Assembly (NCBI GenBank): GCA_963663615.1 | Contig: OY760517.1 | Coordinates: 1,612,001 to 1,676,000 of the forward strand | Reading direction: 5' to 3' | DNA from: G963663615 sp963663615 | GTDB taxonomy: Bacteria; Bacteroidota; Ignavibacteria; Ignavibacteriales; Melioribacteraceae | DNA: 64,000 nucleotides | Shown here: piece after piece, positions 53,001-61,664 of the stretch | Position numbering within the stretch: position 1 is the stretch's first letter | Layout: each line of letters starts with the position of its first letter | The notes under the pieces: model-generated | Seen by the model: the letters and a program-made list of their open reading frames with translations, nothing else | What the model was told of the DNA's origin: nothing | The model's database searches: none | Program-made: the position numbers and the translations under genes

Positions 53001-53495
53001 TCCCAAATACAAACAGGTACATATAATAAAATATTAAGTGAATTTGATTTGGGTGAAGAAGTTATAGAGCCATTGGTATCACAGTATAAAAGTGTGATTA
53101 AACACAAAGGTGTTGATATAAATTTTTCTAATAAAGTTAGTGATACCAATATTAGAGCGGATAGATATAGTATAACTCAAGTATTTTGCAATTTGATAGA
53201 TAATGCTATTAAATATACTTTAAAGGGAAGTATATCGATAAATATTAGCGAAGGTATAAATAAAGCAATAGGAATAGAGATAGTTGATACCGGAATTGGA
53301 ATTTCAGAAGAGTATCTTCCGCAAATATTTGATACATTTTCGCAGGAAGAACATGGTTATTCCAGAAAGTATGATGGAACTGGATTGGGGTTATCTTTAG
53401 TTAAAGAATATTGTGACCTTAATAATATTGCCATTGAGGTGGAGTCAACCAAAGGTGTTGGAACTACATTCAGGTTAATAATACCTCGGAATTAA
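50040..53495 (+). CDS. Large sensor histidine kinase (Cache-like, PAS, GAF, GAF, PAS, HisKA, HATPase)
   Basis: The 1151-residue membrane kinase has a first TM (about 12-32), an extracytoplasmic Cache-like sensor and a second TM (about 295-317). After it come a PAS (about 350-455), two GAF domains (about 465-610 and 640-785) and a PAS (about 795-905). HisKA follows with His935 in ISHEIRTPLN, then HATPase_c (CNLIDNAIKYT, VDTGIGISEEY, GTGLGLSLVKEY). It lacks a receiver, so it must phosphorylate a separate regulator; none is adjacent. All catalytic boxes are intact, in contrast to the kinase at 33858. Confidence 0.9.
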   Translation: MRYAKLNYSPKTLFLIFFIVVIVVSTTTMYLYYNRVKEITLEQNQTLSSISDYKINQIARWKYERIGDAQIIKRNKLISNDIKIFLEARSEYKSDIKSWLNSLVFSYNYENVYLLDLQGTVIISAIPAQRKSFTALNKWIDLVKKTHEVLFTGFYNNQEGFVRLGVISPVIVQNKLIALVYLVIDPEHFLYPLIQAWPTPSKTSESLLVQKDGDDVLFLNELRHIKNTALKLRIPLKNYKLPAAMAIKGYSGIVSGYDYRDMEVIANIRKIPNTNWFMVSKIDKDELYSPLKFQFYIYAIIATLILFTVSLILFLIVKTNQFKFAQKNYELEKEKHAIVAHYQKINKYANDLIVLTDLNNIIIEANERFVKYFGYELENVTGTDLSRIIADETKDIKRPESKGELYECSVINANNEETIVEFSSRLIKIEDIEYIQHIIRDVSERKKYEQKLLKANRLYSTLSQINQMIVNVKTRIELYNNTCEILTEYGKFNLVMLSLLDDSEKLSVFTKRYFVENSNEKKDLLDNLSETLSFAVELEFRELIEYHSSKQSFTTSHDELKSCISIIIKEENTVKGLLTVASFENTFFEEDEVKLMNEVALDLNHGLTNIALEEKRKEAERQLQYDEYCFEALYELSKKADMDEPALIQFALEEAVKMTSSKIGYFHFLHSDEKNLSLFAWSKSVSEECKAEKISHYPIEDAGVWADCVRLRRPVIHNDYNNLPDKQGLPTGHSKIVRHMSVPIMDGNKIVGIIGVGNKEKDYDKIDIRQSQLFMEEMWKIIKSKRSDFELDKLYKAINQSSTSIMITDVEGKIEYVNRALIDLTGYAYDEVIGNKSSIFRSENTSDLVYKGLWETVLSGKIWSGEIQTTKKNGELFWEFASVSPVTDKNNIKSFIWVKEDISEQKEMIDELIASKEEAEKSEKLKTEFLAQISHEIRTPLNVVINFAWLLKNELAEKIDDDLMVAIDGIEDSGKRIIRTIDLILNMSQIQTGTYNKILSEFDLGEEVIEPLVSQYKSVIKHKGVDINFSNKVSDTNIRADRYSITQVFCNLIDNAIKYTLKGSISINISEGINKAIGIEIVDTGIGISEEYLPQIFDTFSQEEHGYSRKYDGTGLGLSLVKEYCDLNNIAIEVESTKGVGTTFRLIIPRN

Positions 53496-53507
53496 GGTAA
53501 ATACAGG

Positions 53508-53541
53508 TGCATAACCCTTAAGCTTGATTGCCGGTTGTGCA
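53508..53541 (+). terminator. Possible terminator after the sensor kinase
   Basis: TGCATAACC (53508-53516) pairs with GGTTGTGCA (53533-53541) through 9 bp with one G-U pair and a 16-nt loop, followed by a short T-rich stretch. The T run is weak, so the call is tentative. Confidence 0.35.
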
Positions 53542-53610
53542 TTTCCTATATTTTATGAAACAAAATTAGCAGTATATCTGTTATGCAAGAAAACTAAAGG
53601 AATTATAAAT

Positions 53611-56115
53611 ATGGATGGAAATTTTTCTGAAAGAGTTCAAGAAGTAATTCGACTAAGTAGAGAAGAGGCTCTAAGACTAGGTCACGACTATATTGGTACG
53701 GAACACTTGTTGCTTGGTATAATCAGAGAAGGACATGGTGTTGCTGTAAAGATCCTGAAAAACCTAGAAGTTGATTTGGTGCAATTAAAAAAATCTATTG
53801 AAAATACTGTTCGATCTTCCGGTGGTACACTTACTATTGGTAACATTCCGCTAACCAAACAGGCGGAGAAGGTTTTGAAAATTACACAGATTGAATCAAA
53901 AATATACAAGTCCGATATAATTGGTACAGAACATATTTTACTCTCTCTTCTTAGAGATGAGGATAACATAGCTACTCAAATACTTCATCAGTTTAATGTA
54001 ACTTATGAAAATACCCGCTCTGAACTAAATAATATGTTGAGTAGCAAGTCTTCTTCTGACAGATCAGCAAATATACCTCCGAGTGTTGGTAAGAAGGTTG
54101 AAAAAACCAAAACTCCGGTTCTGGATAATTTCGGAAGGGATTTAACGAGACTTGCCCAGGAAGATAAACTTGATCCGGTAGTAGGAAGAGAAAAAGAAAT
54201 TGAGCGAGTTGCTCAAGTTCTTAGCCGTAGAAAGAAAAATAACCCTGTACTTATCGGTGAACCTGGTGTTGGTAAAACTGCTATTGCTGAAGGTTTAGCT
54301 TTAAGAATGATTGAAAGAAAAGTACCGCGTATTCTGCAAAATAAAAGGGTTGTTACTCTTGATCTTGCCGGACTTGTTGCGGGTACAAAATACCGCGGTC
54401 AGTTTGAAGAGCGTATGAAAGCATTAATGAATGAGCTTGAAAAAGCTGAAGATGTAATTTTATTTATTGATGAGCTTCATACAATTGTAGGTGCTGGTGG
54501 TGCTTCCGGCTCGCTGGATGCCTCGAACATGTTTAAACCTGCCCTTGCACGAGGTGATATACAGTGTATTGGTGCTACTACTTTGGATGAATATAGAAAA
54601 CATATTGAAACTGATGGTGCATTGGACAGACGTTTTCAGAAAGTTATGGTTGAACCTCCAACGGTGGAAGAAACCATTACAATACTTAATTATATCAAAT
54701 TTAAGTATGAAGAGCATCATCATGTAAATTATTCCGAAGAGGCTATTGATTCTGCTGTTAAACTTAGTGAAAGATACATAACTGATCGACACCTTCCTGA
54801 CAAGGCTATTGATGTACTTGACGAAGCTGGTTCAAGAGTTCATATGGGTAATTTTACCGTTTCTGATGAAATATTGGAACTGGAAGAGGATATTGAAGTA
54901 ATTAAACAGGAAAAAATTAGTGTTGTAAAACAACAGGATTACGAAGAAGCTGCAAAACTTCGTGATAAGGAAAGAAATCTTCAGGTTAAACTTGAACAGG
55001 CTAAACTTGACTGGGAAGAAAAAACAAAAGACATTGTTTACGATGTTTCTGAAGATGATATTGGTAAGGTTGTATCAATGATGACGGGTATTCCTGTTAC
55101 CAGAGTTGTTCAGGAAGAAACTGAAAAACTTATGAACATGGAAGAAGAAGTTACTTCGAGAATTGTTGGACAAAGTGAAGCTGTTGAAAAACTTGCAAAA
55201 GCAATAAGACGCAGCCGTTCGGGATTAAAAAATCCTAATAAACCAATTGGTAGTTTTATATTTCTTGGTCCTACAGGTGTTGGTAAAACAGAGTTGGCAA
55301 AGGAACTTGCTCGTTATCTGTTCGATTCAAACGATGCTCTTATCAGAATTGATATGAGTGAGTATATGGAGAAATATGCAGCTTCCCGTCTAGTTGGTGC
55401 CCCTCCTGGATACGTTGGTTATGAGGAAGGCGGACAGCTAACTGAGAAAGTTAGAAGAAAACCTTATTCAGTTGTGTTATTTGATGAAATTGAAAAAGCT
55501 CATCCTGATGTATTTAACATACTTCTTCAGGTGCTTGATGATGGTCAGTTAACCGATAGCCTTGGAAGAAAAGTAGATTTCAAGAATACTATTATAATCA
55601 TGACTTCCAATGTCGGTACAAAAGAAATTAAATCAACCGGCAGTTTTGGTTTCGGAAGTAATGACCTTGTTGATAAATATCAAAGTCTTAAAACTACAGT
55701 TGAAGATGCAATGAAACGATTGTTTAATCCAGAGTTTTTAAACAGGATTGATGAAACTATCGTATTCCGAAATCTTGAGCTTGATGATATCAAGAAAATC
55801 ATTAAGATTGAACTTGTAGACTTGTGCAAGAATATGCAGGAACGCAAAATGAATCTTTTGCTCGATGAAGAAGCAGAAGAATTTCTTGCTCACAAAGGAT
55901 TTGATCCAAAATTTGGTGCACGTCCGTTAAAAAGAGCTATTCAGAAATATGTTGAAGACCCTCTGGCAGAAGAATTACTCCTTCAGCATTTTAAGGATGG
56001 TGATACAGTTCTGGTTAAGCATAAAACTGATTCGGAAGAGTTATATTTTCTTCCTCAGGAAAAGGAAGCCCCGGAATCATCCGATGAAGAAACAAAAGAA
56101 GAAGAAACTTTATAA
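53611..56115 (+). CDS. clpC: ClpC-type AAA+ ATPase, ClpP partner
   Basis: The 834-residue unfoldase has a double Clp-N domain (about 1-145), AAA1 with Walker A at 216-223 (GEPGVGKT), a UVR motif near 440-455 (YEEAAKLRDKERNL) that marks ClpC, and AAA2 with Walker A from 553 (GPTGVGKT). A ClpB-type small domain follows, with an acidic tail. It feeds unfolded proteins to ClpP in stress response. ATG 53611 is preceded by AAAGGA; the frame is open upstream but begins with an unrelated lead sequence. A strong terminator follows. Confidence 0.96.
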   Translation: MDGNFSERVQEVIRLSREEALRLGHDYIGTEHLLLGIIREGHGVAVKILKNLEVDLVQLKKSIENTVRSSGGTLTIGNIPLTKQAEKVLKITQIESKIYKSDIIGTEHILLSLLRDEDNIATQILHQFNVTYENTRSELNNMLSSKSSSDRSANIPPSVGKKVEKTKTPVLDNFGRDLTRLAQEDKLDPVVGREKEIERVAQVLSRRKKNNPVLIGEPGVGKTAIAEGLALRMIERKVPRILQNKRVVTLDLAGLVAGTKYRGQFEERMKALMNELEKAEDVILFIDELHTIVGAGGASGSLDASNMFKPALARGDIQCIGATTLDEYRKHIETDGALDRRFQKVMVEPPTVEETITILNYIKFKYEEHHHVNYSEEAIDSAVKLSERYITDRHLPDKAIDVLDEAGSRVHMGNFTVSDEILELEEDIEVIKQEKISVVKQQDYEEAAKLRDKERNLQVKLEQAKLDWEEKTKDIVYDVSEDDIGKVVSMMTGIPVTRVVQEETEKLMNMEEEVTSRIVGQSEAVEKLAKAIRRSRSGLKNPNKPIGSFIFLGPTGVGKTELAKELARYLFDSNDALIRIDMSEYMEKYAASRLVGAPPGYVGYEEGGQLTEKVRRKPYSVVLFDEIEKAHPDVFNILLQVLDDGQLTDSLGRKVDFKNTIIIMTSNVGTKEIKSTGSFGFGSNDLVDKYQSLKTTVEDAMKRLFNPEFLNRIDETIVFRNLELDDIKKIIKIELVDLCKNMQERKMNLLLDEEAEEFLAHKGFDPKFGARPLKRAIQKYVEDPLAEELLLQHFKDGDTVLVKHKTDSEELYFLPQEKEAPESSDEETKEEETL

Positions 56116-56149
56116 AGATTATTCAGTTTTTTCTTACTATATATTTTAT

Positions 56150-56178
56150 AACCCCGCAGTATATTTGCGGGGTTTTTT
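56150..56178 (+). terminator. Rho-independent terminator after clpC
   Basis: AACCCCGCA (56150-56158) and TGCGGGGTT (56166-56174) form a perfect 9-bp GC-rich stem with a 7-nt loop followed directly by T residues. It is 35 nt after the clpC stop. Confidence 0.88.
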
Positions 56179-56274
56179 ATTTCTGGTGATATTGTTTTGT
56201 TCTCTTTCCATTGTGTACAAACTTAATTATTCATAATTTCATATAATGATTTTATATTTTCTAAAGGAATAAAA

Positions 56275-57546
56275 ATGTTGAAAAATTTGATTATAGTTTT
56301 AATATTTACCAGCCTTTTAACAGCTCAAACCAATTTTAACAAATACTTTAATGATAAATCCCTGAGACTTGATTATATAGAAACGGGGAATAATATTAGC
56401 GAAAGTTTTTCGTTTGTTGAACTGGTAGAAGAACCTTACTGGGGTGGTTCAAAAAACAATTTGGTTGATAACCTTGGGTATGGGTATTATAAGGTTGTTG
56501 TTAAAGATTTTTCAACAAATAAGGTAATATATTCCCGAGGTTTTTCTACACTATTTGATGAGTGGCAAACAACCAATGAAGCTAAAACTGTAAATAAGGC
56601 TTACAACGGAGCAGTTGTTTTTCCTTATCCAAAGGATTCGGTTAAAGTTGAGATTCATAAAAGAGACAGTAAAAATGTTTTTGTAAAAAGATTTGAATAT
56701 GTTGTTGATCCAAATAGTTATTTCGTAAAAAAGGATAGGGAACTTGTTTTCGAAAAAAAGAGAATTCATTACAGTGGTGATTATGCCGATAAACTTGATA
56801 TAGTTTTATTACCTGAAGGTTATACCAAAGATGAATTATCAAATTTTGAACAGCAATGCAATGATTTTGCAAAATATCTTTTCAGATATGAACCATTTAA
56901 GAGTAATGAGGATAAATTCAATATATGGGCTGTTATGGCTCCTTCTATCGACTCGGGAGTTGATATTCCGGGAGATAATGTTTGGAAAAAAACTATACTT
57001 AACAGTTCTTTTTTTACATTTGACAGCGAACGTTATCTTATGACTGATGACTTTCGTAGAGTGTGTGATGTTGCATCAAATGCTCCATACGATCAAATTT
57101 ATATACTGGCGAATACCTCGAAATATGGAGGTGGAGCTATTTATAATTTCTACTCATGTACCGCTGCAAATAATGAAAAAACTGAAAAAATATTTATACA
57201 CGAACTGGGTCATGGTTTAGCCGGACTTGCCGATGAGTATTACACATCTTCAGTAAGTTATGTAGATTACTATCCACCGGGAGTTGAACCATGGGAAGAA
57301 AACATTACTACACTTGTTAATTTTGAATCCAAATGGAAAGATTTATTACCGGAAGGCACTAAAGTTCCAACAGAAGTAACAGTGGAAAATGAAGGAAAGA
57401 TTGGCGTTTATGAGGGTGGCGGATATGTAGCAAAAGGTGTTTATCGTCCTACTATAAATAGTGTTATGAAGACACTTTCGGCACCAGGGTTTAATGAAGT
57501 AAGTATTAGAGCAATTGAAAAAGTTATTAAGTATTATACTGAATAG
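56275..57546 (+). CDS. Secreted M64 (IgA peptidase-like) metalloprotease
   Basis: The 423-residue protein has a signal peptide (1-17, ending LTAQ), an N-terminal beta-sandwich (about 20-145) and a zinc peptidase domain starting LDIVLLPEGYTKDE. The active site is H309-E310-x2-H313, continuing GLAGLADEYY so that D320 is the third ligand; this is the M64 signature. Family members act on extracellular proteins; the host-IgA name reflects one clostridial enzyme and says nothing of this substrate. AAAGGA precedes the ATG. The SpoIIE phosphatase follows 8 nt later. Confidence 0.88.
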   Translation: MLKNLIIVLIFTSLLTAQTNFNKYFNDKSLRLDYIETGNNISESFSFVELVEEPYWGGSKNNLVDNLGYGYYKVVVKDFSTNKVIYSRGFSTLFDEWQTTNEAKTVNKAYNGAVVFPYPKDSVKVEIHKRDSKNVFVKRFEYVVDPNSYFVKKDRELVFEKKRIHYSGDYADKLDIVLLPEGYTKDELSNFEQQCNDFAKYLFRYEPFKSNEDKFNIWAVMAPSIDSGVDIPGDNVWKKTILNSSFFTFDSERYLMTDDFRRVCDVASNAPYDQIYILANTSKYGGGAIYNFYSCTAANNEKTEKIFIHELGHGLAGLADEYYTSSVSYVDYYPPGVEPWEENITTLVNFESKWKDLLPEGTKVPTEVTVENEGKIGVYEGGGYVAKGVYRPTINSVMKTLSAPGFNEVSIRAIEKVIKYYTE

Positions 57547-57554
57547 TTGGGGTT

Positions 57555-58790
57555 ATGAATCAGAAAAAGCTTTATAGAGCAATTGAAAGGGTTGCATCAG
57601 AAAAATTTAATTCGGAAAATGATCTATTTGATAGTGTATTATCTGAAATTATAAATAATGAAAATTTTGAAATATCAGGTGGCAGGGTATGGAAACTCGT
57701 TCCTGAGGAAAACGCATATACTATTTGTCTCCAAAAAGGTAATGTTGCAACGATTGATGATGATTTCAGACTTAAAATTGAAGAAACACCAATTCTTGAT
57801 TATATTACTCATGAGCGTACCATTTTAGCTGATGAGACTAATGAAGTATTAAGAGCAAAGGGAATATTTCGTTATTCCGCATCAGGTTTTGGCAGAAAAA
57901 TAAAAACTGATGAAAAACGCTATTACGAATATTTACTTGCTCTGAATAGTAGTTTGATTGATGAAAATTTGAGAGATACGTTGAATGTGGTAGCTACTGT
58001 TCTTACTTCAAAGATAAACGAACGAAAACTTTCTGTATCCCGAAAAAACCTGATTGAAGATATTGATAAAGCAAAGCAGCTTCAAAGAAGTATTTTACCC
58101 GAGCATGAGTATGAATTCCACAATTACAATGTATTTGGGGTTACTATTCCTGCTAAAGATTTGGGTGGCGATTTTTACGATTATCTTCAGTCTGGTGATG
58201 AAGAAAGACTCGGGATTGTTGTTGGCGATGCTGCATCCAAGGGTATAGCCGCAGCTGCCGAAGCAATGTATATATCGGGTGCAATAAGAATGGCGAGTAC
58301 ATTTAATATAAAAATATCTTACCTGATGAAGCGTATAAACCAACTTGTTAACAAAATATTTAGTGATGACAAGTTTGCAACTATGTTTTACGGAGAAATA
58401 TCCAATGATAACAGGGGATTGTTTTTATACGCCAATGCCGGGCATAACCCTCCAATGTTTGTGCGTAAGTCTAGTATGGAAATAACTTATCTTATGCCTA
58501 CAGGTCCGTTAATTGGTCCGGCACCTGCCTCTAAATTTGAAACTGACAGTTTAAACTTTAGACCAGGGGATGTTCTTGTAATATTTTCGGATGGTATAGT
58601 TGAAGCCGCTAATAAGGACTTTGATTTTTACGAAGAAGCAAGACTTGAAGAAGTTATAAAAAGGAGCATCGATAAAACTCCGAAAGAGATTGTTTATGCT
58701 ATACTGGATGATGTTCTTAAATTTTCAGCCGAGAATAGCCAATATCAGGATGATAAAACATTGGTTGTTATTAAAAGAAAGGATGAATAA
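57555..58790 (+). CDS. SpoIIE/RsbU-type PP2C phosphatase with N-terminal sensory domain
   Basis: The 411-residue protein has an N-terminal GAF-like domain (about 15-160), a linker DIDKAKQLQRSILPE and a SpoIIE PPM domain with DLGGDFYD (D206), VVGDAASKG (D225), FSDGIVEA and YQDDKTLVVI. Such enzymes dephosphorylate anti-anti-sigma factors in partner switching or other Ser-phosphoproteins. No STAS or RsbW-like gene is nearby. Its stop overlaps the start of the PduS-like gene by 1 nt, an unexpected linkage. Confidence 0.9.
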   Translation: MNQKKLYRAIERVASEKFNSENDLFDSVLSEIINNENFEISGGRVWKLVPEENAYTICLQKGNVATIDDDFRLKIEETPILDYITHERTILADETNEVLRAKGIFRYSASGFGRKIKTDEKRYYEYLLALNSSLIDENLRDTLNVVATVLTSKINERKLSVSRKNLIEDIDKAKQLQRSILPEHEYEFHNYNVFGVTIPAKDLGGDFYDYLQSGDEERLGIVVGDAASKGIAAAAEAMYISGAIRMASTFNIKISYLMKRINQLVNKIFSDDKFATMFYGEISNDNRGLFLYANAGHNPPMFVRKSSMEITYLMPTGPLIGPAPASKFETDSLNFRPGDVLVIFSDGIVEAANKDFDFYEEARLEEVIKRSIDKTPKEIVYAILDDVLKFSAENSQYQDDKTLVVIKRKDE

Positions 58791-60109
58791 TGAGTTTGCC
58801 GGATAAAATATTTGATGCTGGTGTGGTTGGTGCCGGTGGTGCCGGGTTTCCAACTCATATAAAGGCAAATAGTACTGTTGAGTTTATTCTTGCCAATGGT
58901 GCTGAATGTGAACCACTTATCCATAAAGATTTTGAACTTATGGTTAATTTCCCTGAACAAATTGCTGAGGGAATGAAACTAATGCAGGAGCAGACTAAAG
59001 CAAAACGTGGTTATTTTGGAATAAAAGCTAAAAACACAAAAGCTATTTCTGCTATTGAAGAATATACTGTAAATTCTCAAATTGAGATGACACCACTAGG
59101 CGATTTTTATCCTTCCGGCGATGAGTATGAACTTGTGTATGCTGCAACCAAAAAGCTGATCCCACCTCATGGTATTCCTCTGGATGTTGGATGTGTTGTT
59201 AATAATGTGGAAACATTTTATAACATATATAATGCATCCAAAGGTGTTCCTGTTACCGATAAGTTTGTTTCTGTTACAGGACTGGTTAATAATCCATCAT
59301 CTTTTTTTGTGCCGATAGGTACTACTTTCGAGGATTTAATAAAGATTGCCGGGGGTACAAAAATAGAAGATTATGCTATTTTTGTTAGCGGTTTGTTAAT
59401 GGGAAAGTTAACTTTTGATGTTAATGAAGTTGTTACCAAAACGTGTGCAGGTATAATTATATTACCCCGAGAGCATTATCTTGTTACAAGAATGGAGAGA
59501 CCTAAAAAAAGTATGAACAAAATTGGCAAATCTGCATGCGACCAATGCAGTTACTGTACAGAGTTTTGTCCACGCTATTTGTTAGGTTATGATGTTCAGC
59601 CCCACAAGGTTATGAGATCGCTTGTATTTACCGTTAGCGGCAAGGATGTTTGGAATAAATATGCCGACCTGTGTTGTGCGTGTGGTTTATGCTCACTTTA
59701 TTCATGCCCCGAAGACCTTTATCCAAGAGAAGCTTGTGTGCAGGGTAAGGATGAGATGAGAGAAATGGGTATGCCGAAATATCAGCAGAGTAAAGAAGTT
59801 AAAGTGCACCCGGTTAAGGAGGGAAGAAGAGTACCATTAAAACAACTTATGAAAAAGCTTGATGTTTACAAGTATGAAAAGTCAACTCCTTATACCGATA
59901 TTGTTGCTAATCCTAAGGAGGTACGAATACTTCTATCGCAACATGTTGGTGTACCTGCTGTTCCAATAGTAACCCAGGGTGATTATGTTAATAAGGGTGA
60001 TTTGATTGGTAAAGCAGTTGAAGGGAAACTTGGAGCAAATATTCACGCTTCAATTAGTGGTACAATAAAATTTGTTAGTGAAAATTCTGTAGTTATTACT
60101 GCCAAATAA
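58790..60109 (+). CDS. PduS/RnfC-like flavo-iron-sulfur electron-transfer protein
   Basis: The 439-residue protein has the RnfC/complex I 51-kDa-like fold. GVVGAGGAGFPTHIK (11-25) and NGAECEPLIHKDFELM form the NADH/FMN site, an SLBB-like region follows, and two 4Fe-4S motifs are visible (C250, C253, C256, C260; C295, C298, C301, C306). The C-terminal barrel-sandwich carries HVGVPAVP and GDYVNKGDLIGKA. PduS, the closest functional match, is a microcompartment-associated cobalamin reductase. The PduT-like gene 16 nt downstream supports PduS over a true RnfC, and no other rnf genes are present. Confidence 0.85.
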   Translation: MSLPDKIFDAGVVGAGGAGFPTHIKANSTVEFILANGAECEPLIHKDFELMVNFPEQIAEGMKLMQEQTKAKRGYFGIKAKNTKAISAIEEYTVNSQIEMTPLGDFYPSGDEYELVYAATKKLIPPHGIPLDVGCVVNNVETFYNIYNASKGVPVTDKFVSVTGLVNNPSSFFVPIGTTFEDLIKIAGGTKIEDYAIFVSGLLMGKLTFDVNEVVTKTCAGIIILPREHYLVTRMERPKKSMNKIGKSACDQCSYCTEFCPRYLLGYDVQPHKVMRSLVFTVSGKDVWNKYADLCCACGLCSLYSCPEDLYPREACVQGKDEMREMGMPKYQQSKEVKVHPVKEGRRVPLKQLMKKLDVYKYEKSTPYTDIVANPKEVRILLSQHVGVPAVPIVTQGDYVNKGDLIGKAVEGKLGANIHASISGTIKFVSENSVVITAK

Positions 60110-60125
60110 CAGAAAGGAACTGGTA

Positions 60126-60677
60126 ATGGAAATGAATTCAATAGGTCTTATAGAATTGAGCAGTATTGCAGCAGGTATGCAGGCTGCTGATATAATGTTA
60201 AAAACATCGCAGGTTGAATTAATATTATCACGATCAATCTGTTCAGGTAAATATATGGTTATGGTTGGGGGAGATGTTGCCGCCGTTCAATCATCTGTTG
60301 ATGCCGCTTCTATTGAGGCTGATTTTGCTGTAATCGATACTTTTGTTATACCAAATGTGCATCCGGATATTTTCCCTGCGATATCAGGTCATTCTCAGGT
60401 TGATGATTTGGAAGCTTTGGGAATACTGGAAGCATTTTCGGTTGCATCACTTATAGAGGGTGCTGATGCTGCTGTAAAAGCTGCATCTGTTCAACTAATT
60501 GAAATAAGGCTTGCTATGGCGTTAGGTGGTAAAGCTTTTTGTACGCTTACCGGTGATGTTGCTGCCGTAACCAGTGCTGTTGATTCGGGTGCAAGGATTA
60601 TAGGTGAAAAGGGTATGTTGGTTAACAAGGTGGTAATACCAAGACCGAGACCTGAATTGCTAAGCGAAATGATTTAA
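60126..60677 (+). CDS. PduT-like tandem-BMC microcompartment shell protein
   Basis: The 183-residue protein has two BMC domains (about 5-85 and 97-180; SIGLIELSSIAAGMQAADIM and ALGILEAFSVASLIEGADAA). Cys39 in RSICSGKY matches the PduT cysteine that holds a 4Fe-4S cluster in the pore of the trimer. With the PduS-like protein it would pass electrons across a microcompartment shell. No other shell protein or encapsulated enzyme lies in the window, so the rest of the compartment, if present, is encoded elsewhere. Confidence 0.92.
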   Translation: MEMNSIGLIELSSIAAGMQAADIMLKTSQVELILSRSICSGKYMVMVGGDVAAVQSSVDAASIEADFAVIDTFVIPNVHPDIFPAISGHSQVDDLEALGILEAFSVASLIEGADAAVKAASVQLIEIRLAMALGGKAFCTLTGDVAAVTSAVDSGARIIGEKGMLVNKVVIPRPRPELLSEMI

Positions 60678-61664
60678 TTATTTCCTAAATAATTGATTGA
60701 AGAAGCCGGCTGATTTTTTATCGACTGGCTTTTTTTCTATTTCTTCTTCATCTTCCAGTAAATACTTTACCGGATTCATTTTAGACTTTATTAGATCACT
60801 TATTTTTAAGGTATGTTCACGCAAAAGGGAAGAAAGATTTGTTGTTATTTTACTTGAAAGATCACCAACAATATTTTTGGTGGTATCAACTACAATCTTA
60901 TGAGCAGGAGCCAGATCACTATCTTTTTTTATTAGTAACATGGTACAATAGTTTTCGGTAATAAATGATATTCTGGTTAATAAAACAGCATTGATAAAAC
61001 CATCTGCGAGAGAGCCAGATAACTTATCAAGAAATGGAATACTTTTTAGCGAATCAGTAGCAAACTTCGAGAATATTTCGGAGGTAGCATATTCAACTCC
61101 TTCGGTACCTGCAATAGCCGATGCAAAATAAACTTTACGGGCAATTGCCAGCAGATCGGAATTTGAAACTCTTCCATTGTATGTGATAAATATTTCCTTA
61201 ACCATATTAACTGCCGAAGTAAGGAAAAGAAAGGCATCTAGAAAACCATTCTGCGATATAGCTGTAGAGTAAAATACACTCTTCACATACTTTTTTCTTA
61301 TAATATCAACTTCAGGTTTTAATAGTGCTGTAACCTTCTCGTAATCTGCTTCTTTCAATTCCGAAAATACTGCACTGTTTTTAACAAGTTTGTTTGAAGC
61401 ATATCCTTTTAGTCGTTTTATCTTTAATGCTTCTATCTCGTTTTCATTATATACCGGAGGCTGTATGGTTTTCATTCTAAGAATTGTAACAACTGGAATT
61501 ATTACGAAGTAGGTTAATGCTGCAAGAGTTATACCCAGAAAGATGTAAGCCGCAGTATTATTGAATGCATAAATTGAGTTAAACAACTCAAGAAATTCTT
61601 TTCCAATAAAGTAAATTAGAAAGATTGATAGAAAGTACAATATTTTCCTGAGTTGTTTTAGCAT
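60678..61664 (-). CDS. DUF697 membrane protein
   Basis: The 328-residue protein has two N-terminal TM helices (about 8-62). The DUF697-like domain follows (about 110-275; GFLDAFLFLTSAVNMVKEIFITYNGRVS and KVYFASAIAGTEGVEYATSEI), then a basic C-terminal tail. DUF697 often accompanies GTPase or YcjX-type proteins; none is present here. It starts 1 nt into the TraB-like stop codon and is likely cotranscribed with it. Its 3' end abuts the PduT-like gene. Confidence 0.75.
   Translation of the reverse strand: MLKQLRKILYFLSIFLIYFIGKEFLELFNSIYAFNNTAAYIFLGITLAALTYFVIIPVVTILRMKTIQPPVYNENEIEALKIKRLKGYASNKLVKNSAVFSELKEADYEKVTALLKPEVDIIRKKYVKSVFYSTAISQNGFLDAFLFLTSAVNMVKEIFITYNGRVSNSDLLAIARKVYFASAIAGTEGVEYATSEIFSKFATDSLKSIPFLDKLSGSLADGFINAVLLTRISFITENYCTMLLIKKDSDLAPAHKIVVDTTKNIVGDLSSKITTNLSSLLREHTLKISDLIKSKMNPVKYLLEDEEEIEKKPVDKKSAGFFNQLFRK

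Noticed and set aside
52436..53149. 237-codon frame opposite the large sensor kinase
   Set aside because: The sense strand encodes intact PAS, HisKA and ATPase motifs; the antisense product is a shadow.
58790..60109. Rnf complex subunit RnfC
   Set aside because: No rnfA, B, D, E or G genes adjoin, and a PduT-like shell protein follows, so PduS-like is the better reading.
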